Shown one piece after another: positions 47,799 to 56,233 of a DNA stretch of 64,000 nt. The notes under the pieces are model-generated. The model searched no databases. It worked only from the letters and a program-made list of their open reading frames with translations, and was not told the DNA's origin. Made by a program: the position numbers and the translations under genes. Numbering within the stretch: the first letter of the stretch is position 1; the number at the start of each line of letters is the position of its first letter. This DNA is from Tritrichomonas musculus (lineage: Eukaryota; Parabasalia; Tritrichomonadida; Tritrichomonadidae), in contig JAPFFF010000018.1 of the NCBI GenBank assembly GCA_039105265.1, positions 620,001-684,000 of the forward strand, written 5' to 3'.

Positions 47799-48953
47799 TT
47801 AATCTACATCAACTTCTTTTAAAACAGGCTCTTTCATTTCTGGTCTGTCTTCTTCCTCTTCTTCTTCTTCCTCTTCTTCTTCCTCAAGAATTCCATATTC
47901 ATCTTCTACTCCTTTAATCGCACCTTCAGGAAGTGGGAAATAAAGTGGAAGGAATCTTTCATAAACAAAACAATCTTTTGGATTAAAAACAACAAATATA
48001 ATTCGGTCAACCTTTTTCTGGTTTTCCTCATCTTCAAGAAATTCACGAACAGTTTTTAAGGCAACATGCGTTGCTGGCTTGATTGGGTATCCATATATTC
48101 CAGTTGATATGCAGCAAAGTGCAACACTTCGGACTTTGGTTCCATCTATAAATTCGAGAGTTTTTTGATATGCAGATTTTAACGCTTCTTCATTTTCTCC
48201 AACTGGCCCAACTGCATGTATAACATATTTTGAAGGAAGATCAAAGCCTGGAGTTATAACAGCATTTCCTGTTTCACACCCACCAATTTCCATACAAGCA
48301 TCTTCCAGTTCAGGGCCAGCTGCACGATGAATTGAACCACAAATTCCACCACCTGCATATAAGCCTGAATTAGCTGCATTAACTATTGCATCAATAGCAA
48401 GTATTGTAGAGTCTCCACGAGGTATATATGAGATGAGACGGTTTATAGAATCATTTGGTGGATAAAGCAGTTCTTCCTGTTTTGGCAATTGTTTTCCTTG
48501 AAGGAGCGAAGGAGCATGGTCAGACCAAGTTAAGATATCATCAAGCTTGATTGGATCAATCTTTCTGTGGTGTCTATTTCTTTTTATTTTAACCTTTCCT
48601 GTAAGTCCCCGAGGGGCTCTAGGATTTGGCTGAGACGATGCAAGAAGCATATCAAGTCCATCGAGATCATTTTCGTCATCAGCATCCACATTCTGAGTTT
48701 CAGGTAAATCAAGAATATTATCTTTGCTTTTTTTATCGATACCATTTGAGGCATCAATAGAGTTGACCGCGCTGTCGTTATCATTATCATTTTTTTCTTG
48801 AACATTTGAACTATCTTCTGAATTTGCTATATCATTATTAGTTTCTTTTTCATTTGAATCATTCTGGACAACTTTTTTATCTAAATTATCATTATTCGTA
48901 ACTTCGGTATTGACTGACTCTGTTGGCGATTCTTTTTTTGGGCTGTCCGTCAT
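47799..48953 (-). CDS. macrodomain protein (ADP-ribose binding, MacroD-type)
   Basis: The protein has 384 residues. Residues 1-155 are low complexity (Asp/Asn/Ser/Lys). A macrodomain occupies about 170-345: DAIVNAANSGLYAGGGICGSIHRAAGPEL carries the adenine/ribose-binding loop with N-A-A-N and G-G-G-x-x-x-x-I-H. Further on are ALCCISTGIYGYP (the second phosphate-binding loop) and a final FVVFN strand. A Glu-rich tail follows. MacroD-type enzymes remove mono-ADP-ribose from proteins or deacetylate O-acetyl-ADP-ribose. It shares a 111-base divergent promoter with the helicase gene; a TCACT initiator sits 15 bases before the ATG. Confidence 0.9.
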   Translation of the reverse strand: MTDSPKKESPTESVNTEVTNNDNLDKKVVQNDSNEKETNNDIANSEDSSNVQEKNDNDNDSAVNSIDASNGIDKKSKDNILDLPETQNVDADDENDLDGLDMLLASSQPNPRAPRGLTGKVKIKRNRHHRKIDPIKLDDILTWSDHAPSLLQGKQLPKQEELLYPPNDSINRLISYIPRGDSTILAIDAIVNAANSGLYAGGGICGSIHRAAGPELEDACMEIGGCETGNAVITPGFDLPSKYVIHAVGPVGENEEALKSAYQKTLEFIDGTKVRSVALCCISTGIYGYPIKPATHVALKTVREFLEDEENQKKVDRIIFVVFNPKDCFVYERFLPLYFPLPEGAIKGVEDEYGILEEEEEEEEEEEEDRPEMKEPVLKEVDVD

Positions 48954-48965
48954 TGAAAATATATG

Positions 48966-48970
48966 AGTGA
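48966..48970 (-). promoter_or_regulatory. putative initiator (Inr) of the macrodomain gene in a compact divergent promoter
   Basis: Minus-strand TCACT with +1 opposite 48968. The whole space between the two divergent starts (48954-49064) is only 111 bases, so both genes must use very short promoters. Confidence 0.5.
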
Positions 48971-49064
48971 ATTTTTTTTTGAAGGATGTTCATTTTTCAA
49001 TATTTTGAATGTGAAATTTTAATTGAGGGAGTTGTTGGTCAAACAGATTTTAAATATTAGGATA

Positions 49065-50414
49065 ATGACAAAATCATTCAAAGAACTCAAACTTCCAGAT
49101 TTTATTGTTAATACGTGCAGAAAAATCGGATTAAACACGCCAACTCCAGTTCAAGCTGCAACAATTCCACAAATTCTATCAGGGAAAAATATTGTTGCAA
49201 TAAGCCCAACAGGTAGTGGTAAAACAGCAGCATTTGCACTTCCAATTATATCCAAATTATCAGAAGATCCATATGGAATTTTTTGTTTAGTTTTAAGTCC
49301 AACACGCGAACTTGGAGAACAAATTCGTGACCAATTTCGTCTTTTTGGTGCAGGGATTGGAATAACTGTTTCAGAAGCATTTGGTGGATTGTCGTATAAC
49401 GAACAAGCTTTAATTATAGAAAAAAAGCCACATGTACTTGTTGCAACTCCAGGACGTCTTCTATCTCATTTAAAAAATGCGACAACTGTATCATTTAAGT
49501 ATCTTAAGTTTCTTGTTTTAGATGAAGTCGATCGTCTTTATAATCAAGGCTTTTGGAAAGATATTGAACAAATATTAACATTCTTACCTGAAGACCGACA
49601 ATCGCTACTTTATAGTGCAACAATGAGTAATAAGGTGCTGTTAGATTCAGTTTTAACAAAGCCTCAGTCAGTTCAAAAATGCCCTTTTGAAACAAATGAA
49701 TACCAGTATTTATCAGAAGATGGAAAAACATTCTTTTGGAATCCATCTGCAGACCAAGCTCCAAAAATACATCATATTAAAGCTTATATCCCATCTTATA
49801 TACGCGAAGTTTACTTAATTGTCATTCTTGAAGATATCTTAAAAAAGAATCAATACTCTCAAGTTCTTGTCTTCACCTCGCATTGTGAAACAGCACAACA
49901 ACTTGGACTAATCCTTAGAAAAATGTCATTCAAAACAGCTATCATTCATTCAAAAATGGAGCAAGACGAGCGATTTAAAGCAATTAAAGATTTTAAAGCA
50001 GGTTCTCAAAAGATTCTTGTTGCTACTGATGTTGCTGCAAGAGGTCTAGACATTCCTTTTGTTGATGATGTAATTCACTTTAATCTTCCTGTTAGTGCAA
50101 CAATCTATATTCATCGAGCTGGTAGAACAGGCCGTGCAGGAAGAGAAGGAAGATCAATTTTGTTTGTTAATAAAAACGATTCTAAAATTGTTGCAGATAT
50201 TGAAAAAGAACTTGGCCATGAAATGGAAGTAATGCAAATTGATGAGAAAGAAACAATTGGTAAAATGAAATCAGTTTTGACAGCGAAAAAAGATGCAAAT
50301 ATGACAATGTTTGAAAATAGTTTTGGTGAAAGAGAAAAAAGAATTCGTGAAATTAGAGAAGTCCAAGAAATGTTTTTCGACGATAATGATCAATTAAAGC
50401 CACAAGACAGTTAA
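49065..50414 (+). CDS. DEAD-box ATP-dependent RNA helicase, DDX49/Dbp8-like
   Basis: The protein has 449 residues from the ATG at 49065; the frame upstream has no ATG. Helicase motifs in order: FKELKLPDFIVNTC with the Q motif TPTPVQAATIP, motif I SPTGSGKT, PTRELG, TPGRLLSHL, motif II as DEVD, SAT, VATDVAARGLD and HRAGRTGRAG. The sentence 'LSEDPYGIFCLVLSPTREL' is nearly identical to DDX49/Dbp8, a nucleolar helicase for 18S rRNA processing. DEVD instead of DEAD is an unusual but conservative change; ATPase activity is probably kept because Asp-Glu and the last Asp remain. Confidence 0.92.
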   Translation: MTKSFKELKLPDFIVNTCRKIGLNTPTPVQAATIPQILSGKNIVAISPTGSGKTAAFALPIISKLSEDPYGIFCLVLSPTRELGEQIRDQFRLFGAGIGITVSEAFGGLSYNEQALIIEKKPHVLVATPGRLLSHLKNATTVSFKYLKFLVLDEVDRLYNQGFWKDIEQILTFLPEDRQSLLYSATMSNKVLLDSVLTKPQSVQKCPFETNEYQYLSEDGKTFFWNPSADQAPKIHHIKAYIPSYIREVYLIVILEDILKKNQYSQVLVFTSHCETAQQLGLILRKMSFKTAIIHSKMEQDERFKAIKDFKAGSQKILVATDVAARGLDIPFVDDVIHFNLPVSATIYIHRAGRTGRAGREGRSILFVNKNDSKIVADIEKELGHEMEVMQIDEKETIGKMKSVLTAKKDANMTMFENSFGEREKRIREIREVQEMFFDDNDQLKPQDS

Positions 50415-50892
50415 TATGAGCTCCTGATCTAGTTATATTACCTTATCTTTTTATTATTATATTAAATATTTATATAAATGTTTGAAATATAAAGCTATCA
50501 TTATCTTTTTATTAATGATTTTTCTCACACTTAAAATTATTCAAAAAAGGGGATTTGAGAGAAATTCATTTTCTGATTACAAACAATCTAAAAGATAATT
50601 CAGCTGTATTACGAAATTACTAAAAGGCTGTTCATTTAAATAAGACCTGATTATCGTCAAAGAAAAAGCAGACTAAAATTTCAAATATTTGAATATTGGA
50701 TTTGAGAAGTGGAAACTTTTTAATTTTTTACATTCAATTTTTTTGGGTATTTTATTTTATAACATATATCTCATTGTAATGGCGCATTGTTCTAGAAAAT
50801 AATGAGATTTGACTATCAAAGAGAATTCAATCATATCATCATAAATTCTGAAAAAATTCAATAAATTTTAAACGTTCAGATTTCAGATTGAA
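50415..50892. other. intergenic
   Basis: About 480 AT-rich bases between two plus-strand genes. Nothing recognised. Confidence 0.55.
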
Positions 50893-51897
50893 ATGTTTTT
50901 TTTATTCATTTTGGCAATTTTATGTATTTCTGAGAATGTAGAAGAAAAAGATTCATCATATGAAATTATGGAACATATGAGAAATGGAAAAAAGTTTTCA
51001 GAATTAGTTGATGCTTCAATTTTTGATTCAATTCCAGATTTCCCCTCCGATCGCTTACTAGCTATTTTAAACAATATTGAAATACCAAGAAGATCATGTT
51101 ATAATGATATTTTATATAAGCTTCAATTTGATTGTGAAAAAGCAAACGAAGAGCAGCAAAAAATCCTTGCAATTCATTTTACACAATGTTATTATAATGT
51201 TACTGGGAAACTTGACCAATTCCCTGTTGAAGTCATTGATAATCTAAAAACTTCAATGATGTCTCCATCAGTTTATTCTGTTTACACCTCAATGAAAACT
51301 CATTGGAAAAATTTATGTCGTTTTTCTAAACAAAGTGTTTTTACAGCAGAAACTTCTCACTCATTATTCCAATTATATCAAAAAATGGTGGAATCAATGA
51401 ATTCAATGGTATCATTTAAAAAACAGATAAATGAAACTTTTCAGGTTTTGAATAATTCATTTTCAAATATCACTATTCAACTTGAGGAAACAGCTAAAAA
51501 TATTGATGAAATGTTTGCTATGTTTGAATCTTTTACAAAATATTTAGATCCAATTATATCATTTATTAAATATGCATCAGAAGCATTATATCAAATGAAA
51601 TTCTTTTCATTAGTTATTATTATTACATTATTCTTTGCAATTTATATACCGAAAATGATCATTCCAGTCACGTTGTTGACTGTTATATTTTGTTTTATAG
51701 ATCATTTTTTGGGAAATCATATTTCAAAATGGAATAACTCTTTGTATCGCCAAATTTTCTACTACATATATGCTTTGACATGTTTTTCATATCCTGCCTA
51801 TTTAATAATCAAATATATAATTAAATCAATCAAATTTATTTCGTCTTTAATGTCTTCTGATGTAAAAGAAAGAAGAATTAAAAAAAAGAAAAATTAG
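50893..51897 (+). CDS. nuclear fusion protein of the KAR5/GEX1/Brambleberry family
   Basis: The protein has 334 residues. It starts with a short signal-like hydrophobic segment (1-12). Then come the family's Cys-rich region, with Cys at 69, 81 and 99 in RRSCYNDILYKLQFDC...LAIHFTQCYY, and another Cys at 142 in a WKNLCRF context. This spacing (S-C-x10-11-C, then L-A-x-x-F/L-T-x-C) matches KAR5/GEX1. A coiled-coil region spans about 160-225, and hydrophobic helices lie near 237-275 and 290-315, followed by a Lys-rich tail. KAR5/GEX1/Brambleberry proteins sit in the nuclear envelope and act in karyogamy. The assignment is mine from the Cys pattern and topology. Other ER-membrane coiled-coil proteins are possible. 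Confidence 0.72.
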   Translation: MFFLFILAILCISENVEEKDSSYEIMEHMRNGKKFSELVDASIFDSIPDFPSDRLLAILNNIEIPRRSCYNDILYKLQFDCEKANEEQQKILAIHFTQCYYNVTGKLDQFPVEVIDNLKTSMMSPSVYSVYTSMKTHWKNLCRFSKQSVFTAETSHSLFQLYQKMVESMNSMVSFKKQINETFQVLNNSFSNITIQLEETAKNIDEMFAMFESFTKYLDPIISFIKYASEALYQMKFFSLVIIITLFFAIYIPKMIIPVTLLTVIFCFIDHFLGNHISKWNNSLYRQIFYYIYALTCFSYPAYLIIKYIIKSIKFISSLMSSDVKERRIKKKKN

Positions 51898-52037
51898 GAT
51901 ATCATAAATTACAAACTTCATGTATTTTATAAATAAATCAATAAAACATTCTGTTTTTCTTCTTCTTTTTTTTCTTATAAAAAATGGATAATAAAACAAT
52001 AATTTCAAATATGGAATAATATTTTCATCAATTAATA

Positions 52038-52613
52038 TCAATTAAAAGTTTGCATGAACTGAGCAAATTGAACAAAATCAATTTCTGATATTTTTTGTCC
52101 ATAAAAACTAATGATTGAATCAATTAATTCTTCTTGCTTAAAAACAAGATCTAGTTCAGCAACAATCCTGCAAAATGCTGAGAGCCGAATTTTTGCTGGA
52201 TTCGAACCAGTAGGATTATGGCTTGCAACAAAAATCCATTGAGAGGCGAGAGATTCTTCCGTTCTTGATCGAATTGAATTAGTGAATTTTGTAAGAACTT
52301 CAATTTGATTATTGGAAAGAGTTTGAGGTATTGGTAAAAAAGGGAAAGATGTGCAAAATTGATCTTCAAAAAATAATTTCCAATTTTTTCGCGAAATTCT
52401 ATTTTCAGTTATTCCATATGGAGAAAGGAGGCTTGGAAGTTGATCAGTAGGGATATGAACAGCTTTGCAAAAAGGGATTAGGTCTTGTTGAGTTAAATTT
52501 ACATTTAATCCTTTAATTTTATTATAAATATCATCTGTCGGAACTCCTGGAAGTGTATCTGCTATACATTGGCGCAGATAATTTCGCATTTCAATTAATT
52601 TGTTTGAAAACAT
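52038..52613 (-). CDS. small helical protein, EF-hand-like, unknown
   Basis: The protein has 191 residues, soluble. It seems to contain two pairs of helix-loop-helix units (MRNYLRQCIADTLPGVPTDDIYNKIK; LSAFCRIVAELDLVFKQEELIDSI, ending ISEIDFVQFAQFM) resembling degenerate EF-hands without clear calcium loops. I cannot name a family. It lies between the KAR5-like and Nse4 genes. Confidence 0.5.
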   Translation of the reverse strand: MFSNKLIEMRNYLRQCIADTLPGVPTDDIYNKIKGLNVNLTQQDLIPFCKAVHIPTDQLPSLLSPYGITENRISRKNWKLFFEDQFCTSFPFLPIPQTLSNNQIEVLTKFTNSIRSRTEESLASQWIFVASHNPTGSNPAKIRLSAFCRIVAELDLVFKQEELIDSIISFYGQKISEIDFVQFAQFMQTFN

Positions 52614-52773
52614 TTACAGGAATGAAAATAATAATTCTTAACGTACAGAATTTTAAATTTTCAAGAAAACTGGGAATAAAAAGGGAATGCATTTTCATGT
52701 GTATACAATTTTAAATTTTACTAAAATATATATATCTAACATATAATTGCTTATATTAATATTCTTTTCTTTT

Positions 52774-53628
52774 TCATTCATTCTCATCAATATCTAAATC
52801 GCCTTGGAATTGTGTAGGCTGCGGCTCATTAATAATCTTTTTATAATCAATATGTCTAAGATGTAATACGCATTGTCTTCTTGAATCACTAGTTTTAATA
52901 TGTTCAGTACTTGCAGTTGCAAGAATTGTTCCATTTCCACTTGAAATTCCAACACGACCATCTCTTACGAGATGAGCAAGATCGAATGCATTTTCTACTG
53001 TTCTGGCAAAACTTGATTTTGCGGTAATAATCGTTGATAATGGAGTATCACCATCTTTTTGAAGTTTTTCGCATAATTTTTTAGCTCTTGAAACTAATTC
53101 ATTAGCTCTATTTTTCTTAATTTCTTTTAAATCTACAGACTTTAAATCTTCAATTTTATCTTTGTGAGCTCGGGTTGTCTTCGATCGTTCTCTTCGGATT
53201 GGTTGGAATTTTCCAAGACCAAATAAAAAAGAAGTTGCAGCTGGTGCCATTTTTGAGTATCGTATTGCCCATTCACCAATTTTTTCAAAGTCAAGATCGC
53301 CTGCATTATTTGAAAATTTATTAATCAGCTTAGTTCTAACATTACCAAGATTTATCGATCTACTACTTAAACTAACGGACGAGACTTGAGTTACTGCAAT
53401 TTGTGTAATATTTCGAAATGTTTCGCAATCATGTGACATAGCTGAAGGAGTTTCGATTTGAGGAAATAATTCATCTGTTTTTTGAATAAGATGTGTTAAT
53501 TTTTTTGGAGATTGAGAAAGAATTAAAGATTCTTCTTTTTGCCTGATTGAATTATTAATTTCGCGGATGTTATGAATGAGTTCTGCACGATGTGCATTGT
53601 CTAAAAATGGTTTTGAATCTTCATTCAT
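52774..53628 (-). CDS. NSE4: Nse4, kleisin of the SMC5/6 complex
   Basis: The protein has 284 residues. The N-terminal half (about 10-125) is helical and follows the Nse4 plan of binding the Smc6 neck (NIREINNSIRQKEESLIL). The C-terminal part has SFARTVENAFDLAHLVRDGRVGIS, the most conserved winged-helix signature of the Nse4 family, which binds the Smc5 head. Nse4 bridges the two ATPase heads of SMC5/6, which acts in DNA repair and recombination. It is shorter than human NSMCE4A (about 385) but of usual protist size. Asp/Glu-rich C-terminus. Confidence 0.87.
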   Translation of the reverse strand: MNEDSKPFLDNAHRAELIHNIREINNSIRQKEESLILSQSPKKLTHLIQKTDELFPQIETPSAMSHDCETFRNITQIAVTQVSSVSLSSRSINLGNVRTKLINKFSNNAGDLDFEKIGEWAIRYSKMAPAATSFLFGLGKFQPIRRERSKTTRAHKDKIEDLKSVDLKEIKKNRANELVSRAKKLCEKLQKDGDTPLSTIITAKSSFARTVENAFDLAHLVRDGRVGISSGNGTILATASTEHIKTSDSRRQCVLHLRHIDYKKIINEPQPTQFQGDLDIDENE

Positions 53629-53851
53629 TAGGAATTATTTTTGAGATTGGTTACCAATTTGGTGCGTTTAATTTTGAATTTGAAAAGAATTTTTTAACAT
53701 CCCTTTTGTATTCAAAATATAAAGAATCATAAAAAAGATTATAAAATACATATTTATTAATACAAACAAAATATAAAGTTATCTGATTCATTAAATTGGT
53801 TCTACTCTTCTCATTTATTTTTTAATCCATTATTTTTGGGATTTGTCCGGC

Positions 53852-56011
53852 TCATGGCAAATTTGGTGTGGTTGAAAACTTAGTAATTTGCTTACGAGAT
53901 CCTGCTGCGGTGCGAGATATTCTCTTTTCATTTCCATATTTCAAGTTCTGTAAATGATTTTGTTGTTGCTGTATTGGAAAACGGAGTTTGGGTTTTTCAT
54001 TACGTTTTTGTAATTCAAACCGAACTACAACCTCCTTTGGGCGTCGAATATTTTCATTCATATTTATATCATTTGATACAGATTTCGAAATTCTTCCAAC
54101 TTGAATACCATTGGAATCTCTTTGATAAGTTGATCTCATTGTCGTAGAAGGTCTAATTCTTCTATCTGAACAGATGGATGAAACAGTACAAGGTCTTCGA
54201 TTATTAATATCATAACTAATTCTCGAATTTTCTTTTTGATGGTTTCTACTGTTATAATAACCATCATTTGTATTATTGTTGGAAAATCCAGTCAATGGCC
54301 TCTTTCTAAGCATTCCTGGTGTTGTTTGTGGTCTCAAGGTGGAATGTTGAATGAATAACTTCTTTATTTCATCAAGATGCATCTGAGTTGCCATTAGCGA
54401 TGGTGATACCAATGATTTGTTCTTAATATTTGGATCTATTCCTTTCTTTTCAAGAAGCAACTTCACTATCTCCACATTTTGAGAACCAACTGCAAAATGA
54501 AGAGGGGTCCATCCGTTTAAATTTTTTGCATTAACGTTAATTTTTTGATGTGCAAGAAGAATAGCAACTGCTTCGTATCGTCTATATTTCACTGCATAAT
54601 GAAGAGGAGTCATCATTTCGTTATCTTTTGCATTAGCATCAAATTGATTTTTGTCACTTTTTTTCTGATTTTCTTCATCAGTAAGAAAAGTGGCATTATC
54701 ATCATTGTCACTTTTTGTGATAATATTTGGCTCGTTTAACATGAAGTCAAGAACAGCAAATGATCCATATTTAGCTGCATAGTGTATTAGACTCATTTTA
54801 AATTCATCAACTTCGTTCACCAACTCTTCTTTTTCTCTCAAAAATTTGAGAACTTTTAAATTGTCAGTAAGTACAGCCAGATGATAAATCGAATCGCCAT
54901 TTAAATCGCAGACATGATAATCGCACTGCTTAGTATCAATGAGCCATTCAAAAATTTGATAACGATGAAAAATAATTGAGCTGAAAAGGACATCTGAGTA
55001 AAAGTTGCATCCGATCTGTTCAGTTAAGTGAATAATCTCTGCATTTCCACCCGCTATTGAAAAATATGTTAGTGGCATTCCATCAAAGCCATCTGAACCG
55101 CCAAAACATCCGATGCTACCAGCTCTTTTTTGTGGATTTGCATTATGTAGAATGTAAAATTTAAAACATCGAATAGATCCGAAAAAAGCGGCTACTTGCA
55201 TACCTGTTGGTTTAAATCGTAGCATCCAAGATGGTTCAAATGGCGGTATCTCAAATTCTTTATCAATGTCATATTCATAACTCTGAGAGCCTGAATGTGT
55301 ATTGAAAATTAGTGTCTGAAGTCTGTCAACATCGTCTGTTCGAATTGCTTGGTAGATAGGATCTGTGGATTCATATGATTCCCGGCTTTGCTTGAAAAGG
55401 AACCAGTTATTTTCTCGTAATTGTTCAAAGTTATTTAAAATAATTTTATATACGCTCTTTTCTTCAGTATATTGGAGGTGGAAATGAAATGATTCAAAGC
55501 AATCAGAAAAAAAAGATATATCTGAATCTTCGATTTCAGGAGCAAACCAGCAAAACAAGCTACATATAGATTCATTAAACAATGAAAAATTATCATGACA
55601 TACTTTCAGAATGCTAATTATATCATTAATATCAAAAATGTGGGCTTCATAGCATTGATATAAAAAAGCTTGTATAGAATTTTGGTATGGGATTATGTTG
55701 TCTGATGTAATTTCTTGTGAGATCGCCGAAAGTAAAAACTTTGGTAATTCATATAATGAATCATTAATTGATGATGAATCAAGCAAATTTAAAATTAATT
55801 GAATAATAAGTGAAAATGATTTTGAATGGAATTTAACTGGTAACAGTAATTGATAAGCTAGTTGACGACATTTTTCAGATGTGTCTGAAAAATGTGATTG
55901 GATGAAGCACTTTGTTTCAAATAAGAAATCAGAGTTGATATTCATCAGCATAAATTGTAATTGTTCAAGTTGTGAAATTTCTTCTTCATCGCTTGAAAAA
56001 TCTTCATCCAT
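53852..56011 (-). CDS. ankyrin-repeat protein, DUF3447 type
   Basis: The protein has 719 residues from the ATG at 56011; the frame is open for five codons more but without ATG. Residues about 1-210 are helical with no repeats and are typical for the family's N-terminal region. Ankyrin repeats follow: MQVAAFFGSIRCFKFYILHNANP, then a DUF3447-like block (AEIIHLTEQIGCNFYSDVLF), then regular repeats such as MTPLHYAVKYRRYEAVAILL and GWTPLHFAVGSQNVEIVKLLL. The C-terminal 150 residues are basic and Asn/Arg-rich. Large families of such genes occur in trichomonads. The partner is unknown. It resembles the ankyrin part of the gene at 7265 but lacks its kinase-like region. Confidence 0.85.
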   Translation of the reverse strand: MDEDFSSDEEEISQLEQLQFMLMNINSDFLFETKCFIQSHFSDTSEKCRQLAYQLLLPVKFHSKSFSLIIQLILNLLDSSSINDSLYELPKFLLSAISQEITSDNIIPYQNSIQAFLYQCYEAHIFDINDIISILKVCHDNFSLFNESICSLFCWFAPEIEDSDISFFSDCFESFHFHLQYTEEKSVYKIILNNFEQLRENNWFLFKQSRESYESTDPIYQAIRTDDVDRLQTLIFNTHSGSQSYEYDIDKEFEIPPFEPSWMLRFKPTGMQVAAFFGSIRCFKFYILHNANPQKRAGSIGCFGGSDGFDGMPLTYFSIAGGNAEIIHLTEQIGCNFYSDVLFSSIIFHRYQIFEWLIDTKQCDYHVCDLNGDSIYHLAVLTDNLKVLKFLREKEELVNEVDEFKMSLIHYAAKYGSFAVLDFMLNEPNIITKSDNDDNATFLTDEENQKKSDKNQFDANAKDNEMMTPLHYAVKYRRYEAVAILLAHQKINVNAKNLNGWTPLHFAVGSQNVEIVKLLLEKKGIDPNIKNKSLVSPSLMATQMHLDEIKKLFIQHSTLRPQTTPGMLRKRPLTGFSNNNTNDGYYNSRNHQKENSRISYDINNRRPCTVSSICSDRRIRPSTTMRSTYQRDSNGIQVGRISKSVSNDINMNENIRRPKEVVVRFELQKRNEKPKLRFPIQQQQNHLQNLKYGNEKRISRTAAGSRKQITKFSTTPNLP

Positions 56012-56233
56012 ATTATTGAAAATCAAAATTCAGAATAAAATTGAGTAAATTTCAATGCTCTTTTGAAAAATTCTGAATAAACAAATAACAGATATATTTC
56101 ATTATTATATAAAATTACTGCCTTATATAATAGTAAATCTTTTTTCTTTGTTTTTATTTTTGATAAAATTTAAAAACTTGAGCATCACAAATTTTAAATT
56201 GACTAGATTTGAGAAAAAGTAGTCCCAGGCTGA

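Noticed and set aside
49023-49064. Longer N-terminus for the DEAD-box helicase
   Set aside because: Begins at TTG; the first ATG at 49065 aligns with the family start.
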